From C-114 sp963745405 (GTDB lineage Bacteria; Chloroflexota; Limnocylindria; Limnocylindrales; CSP1-4): 64,000 nt of DNA. This document shows positions 57,501-64,000 of this stretch, one piece after another. Numbering within the stretch: the first letter of the stretch is position 1; each line of letters opens with the position of its first letter. A program made the position numbers and the translations under genes. The stretch covers positions 2,480,001 to 2,544,000 of the forward strand of contig CAVUWY010000002.1 in assembly GCA_963745405.1 (NCBI GenBank). Reading direction: 5' to 3'. A model generated the notes under the pieces. The model did no database searches. It saw nothing but the letters and a program-made list of their open reading frames with translations, and was not told the origin of the DNA.

Positions 57501-58426
57501 CTCCCTTCGGTGGGATCGTCGGGCCCGTCCTCGACGTCGTCGTCGAGCGAGCGCCCGGTGTAGGTCATGAATGCCGACTCGAGCGTCGGCGGCAGCCCGT
57601 GGTCGCGGGCCACCATCTCGGTGAGGCCGGACGGCGTGTCCTCGACCACCACCCGGCCGCCGTCGAGGATCGCGATCCGGCTGCAGAGCCGGGCGGCCTC
57701 GTCGAGGTCGTGGGTCGTGAGGACGATCGTCGTGTCGTGGGTATCGCGCATCTCCTCGATGAAGGTCTGTACGTCGAGCTTCGAGCGTGGGTCGAGGCCG
57801 GTGGTCGGCTCGTCGAGCAGGAGGAGCGATGGGCTCGTCAACAGGGCTCGCGCGATCGCGACCTTCTGCTGCATGCCCCGGCTCATCTGCTCGATCGGCC
57901 GGCCGATCCGTCGCTCGCTGATGCCGAGCCGACCGAGGATCGTCACGACGTCGCGCTTGGCGTCCGCCGCGTCGAGCCCGTAGAGCCGGGCCGCGAACGA
58001 CAGGTTCTCGAGCGGGCTCAGCTTCTTGAAGAACGCCGCGTCCACGCTCACCCGGTTGATGAGCCGCTTGACGGCGAGCTCGTCGCGGGCGAGGTCGTGG
58101 CCGAAGACCTCGACCCGACCCTCGTCGAGCGTCAGCAGACCGCTGATGAGCCGGATGAGGGTCGACTTGCCGGAGCCGTTGGCACCGAGGATGCCCCGGA
58201 TGTCGCCCCGCTCGAGGCGCATCGAGACGTCCGCGATGGCGAGCACCGGCGGCTTCTTCCGCTCGACCTGGAAGCGCTTCGTCACGCGCTCCACGAGGAG
58301 CGCCGGCGGTGCGCCTTCAGGCGATCGGTCGGCCGATGGTCGATCGGGCGACGGTCCGGGGATCGGCACCCGTGAAGGCAGCCGATCGTCCGTCCTATTC
58401 GGTTGTCGGTCCAGGATGGCGGTCAC
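57497..58426 (-). CDS. ABC transporter ATP-binding protein
   Basis: This 309-residue ATPase has Walker A GANGSGKST, signature MSRGMQQK, Walker B LLLLDEPTTGLDP, and His-loop TTHDLDEA. The first ~45 residues are a Pro/Arg tail that may not be translated, as an internal start is possible. It opens the exporter-GNAT-rsgA-GNAT operon. Upstream lie a promoter, a 28-codon leader ORF and an intrinsic terminator, so expression is probably attenuated. Confidence 0.93.
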   Translation of the reverse strand: MTAILDRQPNRTDDRLPSRVPIPGPSPDRPSADRSPEGAPPALLVERVTKRFQVERKKPPVLAIADVSMRLERGDIRGILGANGSGKSTLIRLISGLLTLDEGRVEVFGHDLARDELAVKRLINRVSVDAAFFKKLSPLENLSFAARLYGLDAADAKRDVVTILGRLGISERRIGRPIEQMSRGMQQKVAIARALLTSPSLLLLDEPTTGLDPRSKLDVQTFIEEMRDTHDTTIVLTTHDLDEAARLCSRIAILDGGRVVVEDTPSGLTEMVARDHGLPPTLESAFMTYTGRSLDDDVEDGPDDPTEGR

Positions 58427-58558
58427 GGTTCTGCGCTCCAGGGTGGCGGGTGTGACGGTGGCTGGTGGTTGGGCCGGGCCGCGAATCTGAAGAGCCGCGG
58501 CCCGGTGCCCCTCGGAAGGGCGGGCTCGCGGCTCCTGTCGTGCCGGATCGCGGCGACG

Positions 58559-58588
58559 AAAAAACCGTGGGCCCGATCCGGCCCACGG
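58559..58588 (-). terminator. Intrinsic terminator (attenuator) ahead of the ABC operon
   Basis: On the minus strand a perfect 9-bp stem CCGTGGGCC/GGCCCACGG (58588-58580 with 58573-58565) and 6-base loop are followed by six T. It sits between the leader ORF and the first ABC gene. The competing 5-bp hairpin CCACG-AGC-CGTGG (58595-58583) would use up its 5' arm. Confidence 0.8.
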
Positions 58589-58626
58589 CTCGTGGTTCGC
58601 TGTCAGGGCGGTCAGGCCGCCGGCAG

Positions 58627-58713
58627 CTAGCTCGAGATGGGCACGGTCCTCCCGTCATCGACGGCTTCGAGAGCCATCGGCGGGCGAGGGGCGAAGATGC
58701 TGGTCACATTCAT
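58627..58713 (-). CDS. 28-residue leader peptide upstream of the ABC operon
   Basis: This short ORF has AGGAGG (58726-58721) seven bases before its ATG, one of the best ribosome-binding sites in the window. The peptide includes IFAPRPPMALEAVDD and ends VPISS. Pro-rich APRPP is the type of sequence that slows ribosomes. It lies between a consensus-like promoter and an intrinsic terminator, the classic layout of a ribosome-controlled attenuator. A small secreted or modified peptide is the alternative, but no modifying enzyme is nearby. Confidence 0.6.
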   Translation of the reverse strand: MNVTSIFAPRPPMALEAVDDGRTVPISS

Positions 58714-58764
58714 TCGGGGCCCTCCTTTCTCGGCTAGATGGCGCGCGGTACGGCGCCGGCCCGG

Positions 58765-58794
58765 AGTCTACGCGCGTCGTCGCGCGACCGTCAA
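58765..58794 (-). promoter_or_regulatory. Promoter of the leader peptide/ABC operon
   Basis: On the minus strand -35 TTGACG (58794-58789) and -10 TAGACT (58770-58765) are 18 bases apart. The transcript would begin near 58758, about 45 bases before the leader ORF. Confidence 0.7.
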
Positions 58795-58841
58795 CGTGGA
58801 CGAACGTCCATGCCGGGACATCGTCATCCGTCCATGGTCGC

Positions 58842-58847
58842 TACGAT
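58842..58847 (+). promoter_or_regulatory. -10 box of leaderless ATPase gene
   Basis: TACGAT ends eight bases before the ATG at 58856; no Shine-Dalgarno sequence is present. Confidence 0.5.
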
Positions 58848-58855
58848 TCGCCGCC

Positions 58856-59815
58856 ATGGGCGCGTTGGACCACGACCGGGCGACTGAGCGGCTTCCCTGG
58901 CCGATCGGGCCGGCCGAGCCGCGCTCCATCGTCCGGCTCATCGCCGATGGGACGCTCGATCCGCCACTGGCGAGCCTGCTGTGGCTCCTCGTCGAGGCGC
59001 GGGTCCCGCTCGTCGTCGCCGCGGGGCCGCAGGGCTCGGGCAAGACGACCCTCCTGTTCGCCCTCCTCGACTTCCTCCCGCCGGCCGTGCGCCTTCGGGT
59101 GCTGGCCGGCTATGCCGAGGACTTCGACTGGTTGCCGGAGGCACCGACGCTCGGCTGGCGTCCGCATGGCTTCACCGGGATCGCCGGGATTTCCGGGATC
59201 GCCGACGCGTCCGCCCAGGGAAGGGCGCCATCGATGTCGGCGGGGCCCGACGGGCCGGTCGACCCGGCGACGACGTGCCTGCTCGTGCCCGAGTTCAGCG
59301 ACCACATCCCGCTCTACACCTGGGGCGAACCGGCGCGGATCGCCGTCCGCGCGCTCAGCCTCGGCTACGACCTCGGGGCGACGATCCACGCCGAGTCCCT
59401 CGAAGGGGTCTTCGATCTCCTCGGCGGGCCCGACGTGGGCCTGACGGACGATGAGCTCTCGCGGCTCGGCGTCGTCCTCATCCTTCGGGTGGTCCGTTCG
59501 CCGAGTGACGGGCGCCCGGTGCGGCGGGTCGTGGCCGCCCACTACGTCCGGCCGGTGGCCCGGGACGCCGCCGGGCATGTCCAGCGGCTCGGTCCGGCCG
59601 TGCTGGCGACGTGGGACGGTCGCGCCGACCGTTTCGAGGACTTCGCCTGGGGTGTCGTGCCCGAGCTCGCCGAGCGGATCGGCCGCAGGGCCGGCGACTT
59701 CGAGTCGGAGCGGGATCGTCGGGCGGACTACCTGGCGGGGCTCGTGCGGGCTGGAGTCGACGGACCCGACGAGGTCGCCGCCGCGATCGCCCACTGGAGC
59801 CACGCGGGTCGGTAG
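58856..59815 (+). CDS. Orphan P-loop ATPase resembling VirB11/type II-IV secretion ATPases
   Basis: This 319-residue protein has Walker A GPQGSGKTT near residue 60, LVVAAGPQ strand pattern and a later GATIHAESLEGVFDLLGG segment resembling the Walker B/His-box part of CpaF/VirB11/PilT-like ATPases. A Gly/Ala-rich insert lies at about 110-140. No pilus or secretion genes are nearby and the DEAD-type acidic motif is weak, so the family is tentative. The start was set at 58856 from the -10 box; upstream codons in frame would lie before the transcript. Confidence 0.7.
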   Translation: MGALDHDRATERLPWPIGPAEPRSIVRLIADGTLDPPLASLLWLLVEARVPLVVAAGPQGSGKTTLLFALLDFLPPAVRLRVLAGYAEDFDWLPEAPTLGWRPHGFTGIAGISGIADASAQGRAPSMSAGPDGPVDPATTCLLVPEFSDHIPLYTWGEPARIAVRALSLGYDLGATIHAESLEGVFDLLGGPDVGLTDDELSRLGVVLILRVVRSPSDGRPVRRVVAAHYVRPVARDAAGHVQRLGPAVLATWDGRADRFEDFAWGVVPELAERIGRRAGDFESERDRRADYLAGLVRAGVDGPDEVAAAIAHWSHAGR

Positions 59816-59896
59816 GCCTACGGACGGGTGGCCGGCGCCCTTGGCGGCGAGCCCGTAGACTCTGCCCTCCCGCATCGCAACGGAGTCCGTCCCGCC

Positions 59897-60061
59897 GTGT
59901 TCGGCTGTCTCATCGCCGGGTTGCTCGTCATCCTCCTGTTCGTCCTCGTCCCGTTCCCGCTCTGGCCGCTGCTGATCATCGGACTCATCGTCGTCCTCGT
60001 GATCGCGGCGGCCCTGGGCCTCCTCAAGGGCGTCTTCGGGGCGATCTTCGGCCGCCACTAG
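59897..60061 (+). CDS. Small membrane protein
   Basis: This 54-residue protein has two closely spaced hydrophobic helices (LIAGLLVILLFVLVPF; PLLIIGLIVVLVIAAALGLL) and a short Gly/Arg end. A -10 box TAGACT at 59856-59861 puts transcription start near 59868. This rules out the longer frame from 59828 and supports GTG 59897, with CGGAG 11 bases upstream. Function unknown. Confidence 0.6.
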   Translation: MFGCLIAGLLVILLFVLVPFPLWPLLIIGLIVVLVIAAALGLLKGVFGAIFGRH

Positions 60062-60105
60062 GCCTGCGCCGACCCGCTGCTGCGGCTGGCGCGGCCGATC
60101 GCCGG

Positions 60106-60126
60106 TGTCCCGGGTCGCCCGGGACA
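60106..60126. terminator. Hairpin between convergent genes
   Basis: TGTCCCGGG-tcg-CCCGGGACA is a perfect 9-bp stem with a 3-base loop, centred between the convergent genes ending at 60061 and 60146. There is no T tract, so it may aid Rho-type or bidirectional termination. Confidence 0.5.
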
Positions 60127-60145
60127 GGACCGTTGGCGTCGATGC

Positions 60146-60838
60146 CTAGGCGGGAACGTCCTCGCGAGCCGGCTCGAAGACGAACCTGTAGAGGAGCGCG
60201 ATGATGACCGCGCCGACGACGGGTCCGACGATCCAGACGTAGGCGTTGCTGAAGTCGCCGGACGCGGCGGCCGGGCCGAACCAGCGAGCCGGGTTCATCG
60301 CCGCGCCGGTCACGGGGCCACCGACGAGGATGTCGCCGACGATCGAGAGGCCGACCAGCAGGCCGCCGAGCTTGGCCGCGCGCGGATCGACGGCGGTGAA
60401 GAAGACGGCGCTGACGAGCACCATCGTCATCACGACCTCGAGGACGAGCCCGACGTTGGGGTCGATGCCCGGCATCATCGACGGCTTGCCATAGCCGGCC
60501 GTCGTCCAGGCCTTGTCACCGAAGGTGAGGTGGATGACCACCGCACCGAGGACGGCCCCGATGAGCTGGGCCACGATGTAGAGGGCGCCCCGCACCGCGT
60601 CGATGCTGCCGTTGACCCACAGGGCGACGGTGACGGCGGGGTTGATGTGGCCACCGGAGATCGCCGCGAATGCCGTCACGGCGACCGCCAGCGTGATCCC
60701 GTGTGCGAGCGCCACGCCGATCAGGTCGGACGGCGTGCCGGTCAGCCCGCCGAGCACGATGCATCCCACGCCGACGAACAGGAAGAGGAACGTTCCGAGG
60801 CCCTCGCCGACGAGCGCGGCGATCAGCTTGCGATCCAT
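60146..60838 (-). CDS. Aquaporin / MIP family channel
   Basis: This 230-residue major intrinsic protein has six membrane helices and both half-helix motifs: GGHINPAVTVAL near residue 62 and GAAMNPARWFGP near 188. The Arg after the second NPA is kept. Residues favour a water channel (AqpZ type) over a glycerol channel, judged by length and the compact loops. GGAGGTGA lies before the ATG. It is monocistronic. Confidence 0.93.
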   Translation of the reverse strand: MDRKLIAALVGEGLGTFLFLFVGVGCIVLGGLTGTPSDLIGVALAHGITLAVAVTAFAAISGGHINPAVTVALWVNGSIDAVRGALYIVAQLIGAVLGAVVIHLTFGDKAWTTAGYGKPSMMPGIDPNVGLVLEVVMTMVLVSAVFFTAVDPRAAKLGGLLVGLSIVGDILVGGPVTGAAMNPARWFGPAAASGDFSNAYVWIVGPVVGAVIIALLYRFVFEPAREDVPA

Positions 60839-60946
60839 GCAGTCGTCACCTCCATGCGGTACGGGGGGCGGTCGAGGGCCCCGTGGCGGACGAACCTCGA
60901 CTGCCGACCCGGCGCCACATCAGCGCCGGGTCGCGGCGTTCACCGA

Positions 60947-62149
60947 TCAGCGATGACTGTTATAGCTGGCCAACCCCTGCCAGTCGCCCTTGGCCGCGAA
61001 TGTGGCCTGGGTGGGCCAGCTGCTCAGGCTCGACGGCGGGAGCGCCCCACCGGCCGCGACGACCTTGCGGAGATCCTCGGTGCTCGAGTGCTGCAGGCCG
61101 GCGTAGGTCGTGATGCCGCCGTCCTCGAGGATCGTCGCCATCCGGGGGCCGATGCCGCTGATCTTGGTCAGGTCGTCCGGCGGCCCGGCCGCGGCGGACG
61201 CCGCCTTGGGCTTGGCGGCCTTCGGAGCGGCCGCCGACGCCTTGGCGTTGTACTTCATCAGGCCCTGCCAGTCGCCCTTGGCGGCCAGCGACGCCTGCAT
61301 CGGCCAGCTCGACACGTTCCCTGGGGGAAGCATGTCCGCGTCGTGGAGGGCACGGCGGATGGCGGGCTCGTTGGCTTCCGCCAGCGCGGCGTAGGTCCCG
61401 ATCCCGGCAGCGGCAAGAGCCTTGGCTGCCTTGGGGCCGATGCCGACCAGCTGGGTCAAGTCGTCGGCCGCCGGTGCGGCGGCCACGGCGGCCACCGCGG
61501 CGACGGGTGCCGCCTCGGGAGCGGCCTCCTCGGCGGGAGCCTCCTCTACCGGAGCCTCTTCTGCCGCGTCGGACTCCTCGATCTCGTAATCGCTGACCGC
61601 CTCTTCGCCGCCGAGCTGCTCGACCGCCGGTTCGACCAGCGCCTGGAGCTTGGCGGCGGTCTCGGCGCGCAGCGTGCTGTGGATGAGGAGAGCGTGTTCG
61701 GCCACCACGACTTCCTCGACGAGCCCGATCGAGGCGGCCCAGTTGCCAACGTACTGGACGAACAGGGCGCTCTTACCCTTTTCGACCTCTTTCCCCACCT
61801 GGCGCATGAACTTGTCGTCGATGCCGATGTCGTGGAAGCGACTTCGCAGTCCGTGCAGGACGCCGCCGGCCGCACCGCCGACGACCGCACCCGCGGGCCC
61901 GAGCAGGAGAGCCCCCACGACGACGCCGATCGCGCCACCGTGGAAGGCACCCTTCGCGGCGCCCATGTCCTTCGTCTGATGGACCTTGACCCGCCCGAGG
62001 CGGCTCGACCGGTCGACGATCGCGGCGTCGACGATCTGGACGTTATTGTCGGTTTCGTCGATCGTCCGGAGACGATCCAGGAGCCGTCGCGAGCCGGCGG
62101 CCTTGTCGACCACGAAGACGGCCAATGTCTGGGCCGGCTGATCAGCCAT
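60947..62149 (-). CDS. DUF1269 domain fused to two helix-hairpin-helix repeats
   Basis: The first ~180 residues of this 400-residue protein match DUF1269: AVFVVDKAAGSRRLLDRLR, a Gly-zipper stretch GAIGVVVGALLLGPAGAVVGG, IGIDDKFMRQVG. After an Ala/Glu/Pro linker (about 190-235) come two copies of a ~75-residue unit: DLTQLVGIGPKAAKAL and DLTKISGIGPRMATIL are helix-hairpin-helix motifs, each followed by SSWPxQAxxAAKGDWQGL. Such repeats bind DNA or proteins. GGAGGGGA precedes the ATG and a -10 TACACT lies at 62193-62188. The role is unknown. Confidence 0.8.
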   Translation of the reverse strand: MADQPAQTLAVFVVDKAAGSRRLLDRLRTIDETDNNVQIVDAAIVDRSSRLGRVKVHQTKDMGAAKGAFHGGAIGVVVGALLLGPAGAVVGGAAGGVLHGLRSRFHDIGIDDKFMRQVGKEVEKGKSALFVQYVGNWAASIGLVEEVVVAEHALLIHSTLRAETAAKLQALVEPAVEQLGGEEAVSDYEIEESDAAEEAPVEEAPAEEAAPEAAPVAAVAAVAAAPAADDLTQLVGIGPKAAKALAAAGIGTYAALAEANEPAIRRALHDADMLPPGNVSSWPMQASLAAKGDWQGLMKYNAKASAAAPKAAKPKAASAAAGPPDDLTKISGIGPRMATILEDGGITTYAGLQHSSTEDLRKVVAAGGALPPSSLSSWPTQATFAAKGDWQGLASYNSHR

Positions 62150-62395
62150 GGATTCCCCTCCAAGGATTGGTGGCGTAGCGGGCGGTAAGTGTACGCGTGC
62201 GGTGGAGTGGTTTGAACCCCCGTGCGCACACGGGCGTCAGCCCTACCCCGCAGGGGTCTGACGGGGTATAGCGCAAGCCGTCTCGCTGAACACCAATGGC
62301 ACACCCTGACCAACTCGGACAAACGCGTCGTGCACTCGGTGAGTCTCTGCTATCGAGGCACGAATTGGTCGGGTCCGACCCGAAGGAGGAACGGG

Positions 62396-63388
62396 ATGAC
62401 TCAGCTCCGCAGGACGCGGACAGCGGCGACGACCTCGGTCGCGTTCGTGGTGGCCCTCGCCGGGTGCGCAGCGGCCGGGACGCCCGCTCCCGCCGCGACC
62501 CCGATCACGCCGACGGTGTCCGCGGCGACGCCGAAGTCGCCTGCCGCGTCACCGGCATCCCCTGCCGCGTCCGTCGCACCAAGCCCTTCGACAGTGTCCG
62601 CCCGGGCCGTGCTGGGCGACATCCTCTTTGCCGTCAAGCCCAATGGCCAAGGCCCCGACGTGATCTCGGCGCTGAAGCCTGACGGGACCGGACTCCGGCG
62701 GGTCTTCGTCCACGGCTGGCACCCGGACCTGTCTCCGGACGGATCGCTCATCGCCTACGTCAGCGACATCGCGGGCAACATGGACATCTACACGATCCGT
62801 CCGGATGGATCCGACAGCCAGCGGATCACCGGCAACGACTTCAACGGCTTCTATCCCATCTGGTCACCTGACGGCTCGAAGATCCTTTTCGCGGGCTTTC
62901 CCAGCGAGATCTACACCGTCAACCGGGATGGCACGGGGCAGGTCCGGATCGCCGCGCCTGCGTCGATGGGCACGTGGTCACCGGACGGGAAGCGGATCGC
63001 CTATATCGACCAACGCGGAACGAATGACCAGATCGCCACGATGAACCCCGATGGCTCGTCGCCTGTGCAGCTGACCCGGACCGCGGCCGACAATGGCCTC
63101 CCGTCATGGTCACCGGACGGGAAGCGGATCGTGTTCCAGAGCGGGCGGACGGGCAACGGCGACATCTACGTTATGAACGCCGATGGCTCGCATGTCGTCC
63201 GGCTCACGACTGACACCGATGTCGACGAGAAGCCGGTCTTCTCGCCCGACGGCATGCACATCGCCTACGGCCGACGGGCAACGCCTGACGCGGTCGCCGA
63301 CATCTGGGTGATGAATGCTGACGGCACCGGCCAACGGGACCTCACGAATACCCCATCAGATGAGGAGTCGTACCCGACCTGGCGCTGA
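62396..63388 (+). CDS. TolB-like beta-propeller lipoprotein
   Basis: This 330-residue protein has a signal peptide ending in the lipobox VALAGC, a Pro/Ala/Ser linker (about 25-70) and six WD40-like/PD40 blades, each with the core SPDGxxIAY and MNADGxxxxRLT (LSPDGSLIAYVSD; WSPDGSKILFAG; WSPDGKRIAYID). It should sit on the outer face of the membrane. AAGGAGG is six bases before the ATG at 62396. It resembles TolB repeats but no tol/pal genes are present. Confidence 0.88.
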   Translation: MTQLRRTRTAATTSVAFVVALAGCAAAGTPAPAATPITPTVSAATPKSPAASPASPAASVAPSPSTVSARAVLGDILFAVKPNGQGPDVISALKPDGTGLRRVFVHGWHPDLSPDGSLIAYVSDIAGNMDIYTIRPDGSDSQRITGNDFNGFYPIWSPDGSKILFAGFPSEIYTVNRDGTGQVRIAAPASMGTWSPDGKRIAYIDQRGTNDQIATMNPDGSSPVQLTRTAADNGLPSWSPDGKRIVFQSGRTGNGDIYVMNADGSHVVRLTTDTDVDEKPVFSPDGMHIAYGRRATPDAVADIWVMNADGTGQRDLTNTPSDEESYPTWR

Positions 63389-63456
63389 CGACGACCCTGT
63401 CCCTCGTTGGATCGCCTGCGGGAAGATAGCTGGACGATGGCGTGGCCGGCGAAGCC

Positions 63457-64000
63457 ATGATCCCGGCGACCGCAGCGGTGGATGCACCGGATGCCACCCT
63501 CATCGAGCGCGCCCGGACCGGCGACGCGAGTGCCTTCGAGCTTCTCCTCGAGCCGCAATTCTGGCGTCTGAGCCGACTCGCCCTGTCGATCACCGCCAAC
63601 GAGTCGGACGCCCGCGATGCTCTCCAGGATGCCTGTCTGCGGGCCTGGCGCAAGCTGCCTGGCCTCCGAGACCCATCGCGGTTCGATGTGTGGCTCTGGC
63701 GGATCGTCGTCAATTCATGCAGGACTCTCGTCCGTGACCGCCGCCGCATCGATGTCCACGAGATCGCCATCCGGGTCGATCCGGGTGACGACCGGCCGGT
63801 CGCTGTGACTCCCGGACCAGGCGAGGCCCTGTCCGACACCCTGGCTGTCCGCAGCGCCTTCGCCAGCCTCGACGTCGAGAGGCGGACGATCCTGGTTCTC
63901 CACCACGTCGAAGAGCGGTCGATCAGTGAGATCGCCCGCATCCTCCGGATCCCGGAGGGCACGGCGAAGTGGCGCCTCTATGCGGCACGCCGAGCCCTCG
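63457..64000 (+). CDS. ECF sigma-70 family sigma factor, partial
   Basis: The frame runs off the right edge after 181 residues. Region 2 is visible (LIERARTGDASAFELLLEPQ; ARDALQDACLRAWRKL; FDVWLWRIVVNSCRTLVRDRRR) and region 4 (LDVERRTILVLHHVEERSISEIARIL; EGTAKWRLYAARRAL) is almost complete. The start could be ATG 63457 or an in-frame GTG at 63442; neither has a clear ribosome-binding site. It is the third ECF sigma factor in this window. Confidence 0.85.
   Translation, partial: MIPATAAVDAPDATLIERARTGDASAFELLLEPQFWRLSRLALSITANESDARDALQDACLRAWRKLPGLRDPSRFDVWLWRIVVNSCRTLVRDRRRIDVHEIAIRVDPGDDRPVAVTPGPGEALSDTLAVRSAFASLDVERRTILVLHHVEERSISEIARILRIPEGTAKWRLYAARRAL

Noticed and set aside
62163..62290. 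GGTTTGAACC-like sequence resembling a tRNA T-arm
   Set aside because: No acceptor stem, anticodon arm or D-arm can be folded around it.

Overview
The window is a GC-rich (roughly 70% G+C), densely coded bacterial chromosome segment. Its composition, paired aerobic CO-dehydrogenase gene sets, frequent GTG starts and ATGA/GTGA gene overlaps suggest an uncultured soil-type Chloroflexota (Limnocylindria-like). A few families (DUF1918, deazaflavin-type reductase, a PyrR-type leader) are also common in Actinomycetota, so the phylum is an inference. No rRNA, tRNA, CRISPR array or intact mobile element was seen. Several genes carry single-base frameshifts or deletions, which may be real decay or assembly error.

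Layout. 1-5.6 kb: end of an M19 dipeptidase, then carA-carB behind a leader with two PyrR-type RNA motifs. 5.6-7.3 kb: an ArsR-type regulator and a small gene, each preceded by a copy of the same 20-bp operator. 7.4-15 kb: an M16 peptidase pair, an ECF sigma factor between two proteins with Thr-Pro-Glu repeats, a truncated PfkB-like protein, an SRAP protein and a TPR-rhomboid. 15-21.6 kb: a two-component system facing an ABC exporter, a MetE-like protein and a deazaflavin-type reductase.

21.7-32.8 kb and 42.1-47.6 kb form the metabolic core. The first cluster has the order S-L-M with an AYRGAGR active-site loop (form II CODH-like) plus a molybdopterin-binding protein. A maturation operon follows: coxD, coxE, an XdhC protein, and a molybdopterin cytidylyltransferase fused to a methyltransferase. 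After an intervening catabolic block comes a second cluster in the order M-S-L with the AYRCSFR loop of genuine form I CO dehydrogenase, plus an XdhC-YHS fusion and coxG. Together these supply the catalytic subunits, cofactor synthesis and insertion, and the membrane-recruitment factor for aerobic CO oxidation.

32.9-41.7 kb: an SDR and a bicupin next to an XRE-cupin regulator. Divergent from these runs an M24 hydrolase, 2-oxoacid dehydrogenase E1 alpha and beta, a frameshifted 3-hydroxyisobutyrate dehydrogenase-like gene and an amidohydrolase; the substrate is unknown. 47.9-64 kb: a secreted or membrane SH3 protein, an MBL hydrolase, an ECF sigma factor with a probable membrane partner, and an operon (minus strand) of ABC exporter, two tandem-GNAT proteins and a frameshifted rsgA. 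That operon sits behind a 28-codon leader peptide and an intrinsic terminator. The window ends with an orphan secretion-type ATPase, an aquaporin, a DUF1269/helix-hairpin-helix protein, a TolB-like lipoprotein and a partial ECF sigma factor.

Promoter pattern. -35 TTGACG and -10 TANNNT boxes can be read at several genes. Six genes have the TANNNT box ending 6-8 bases before the start codon and no Shine-Dalgarno sequence, implying leaderless mRNAs.
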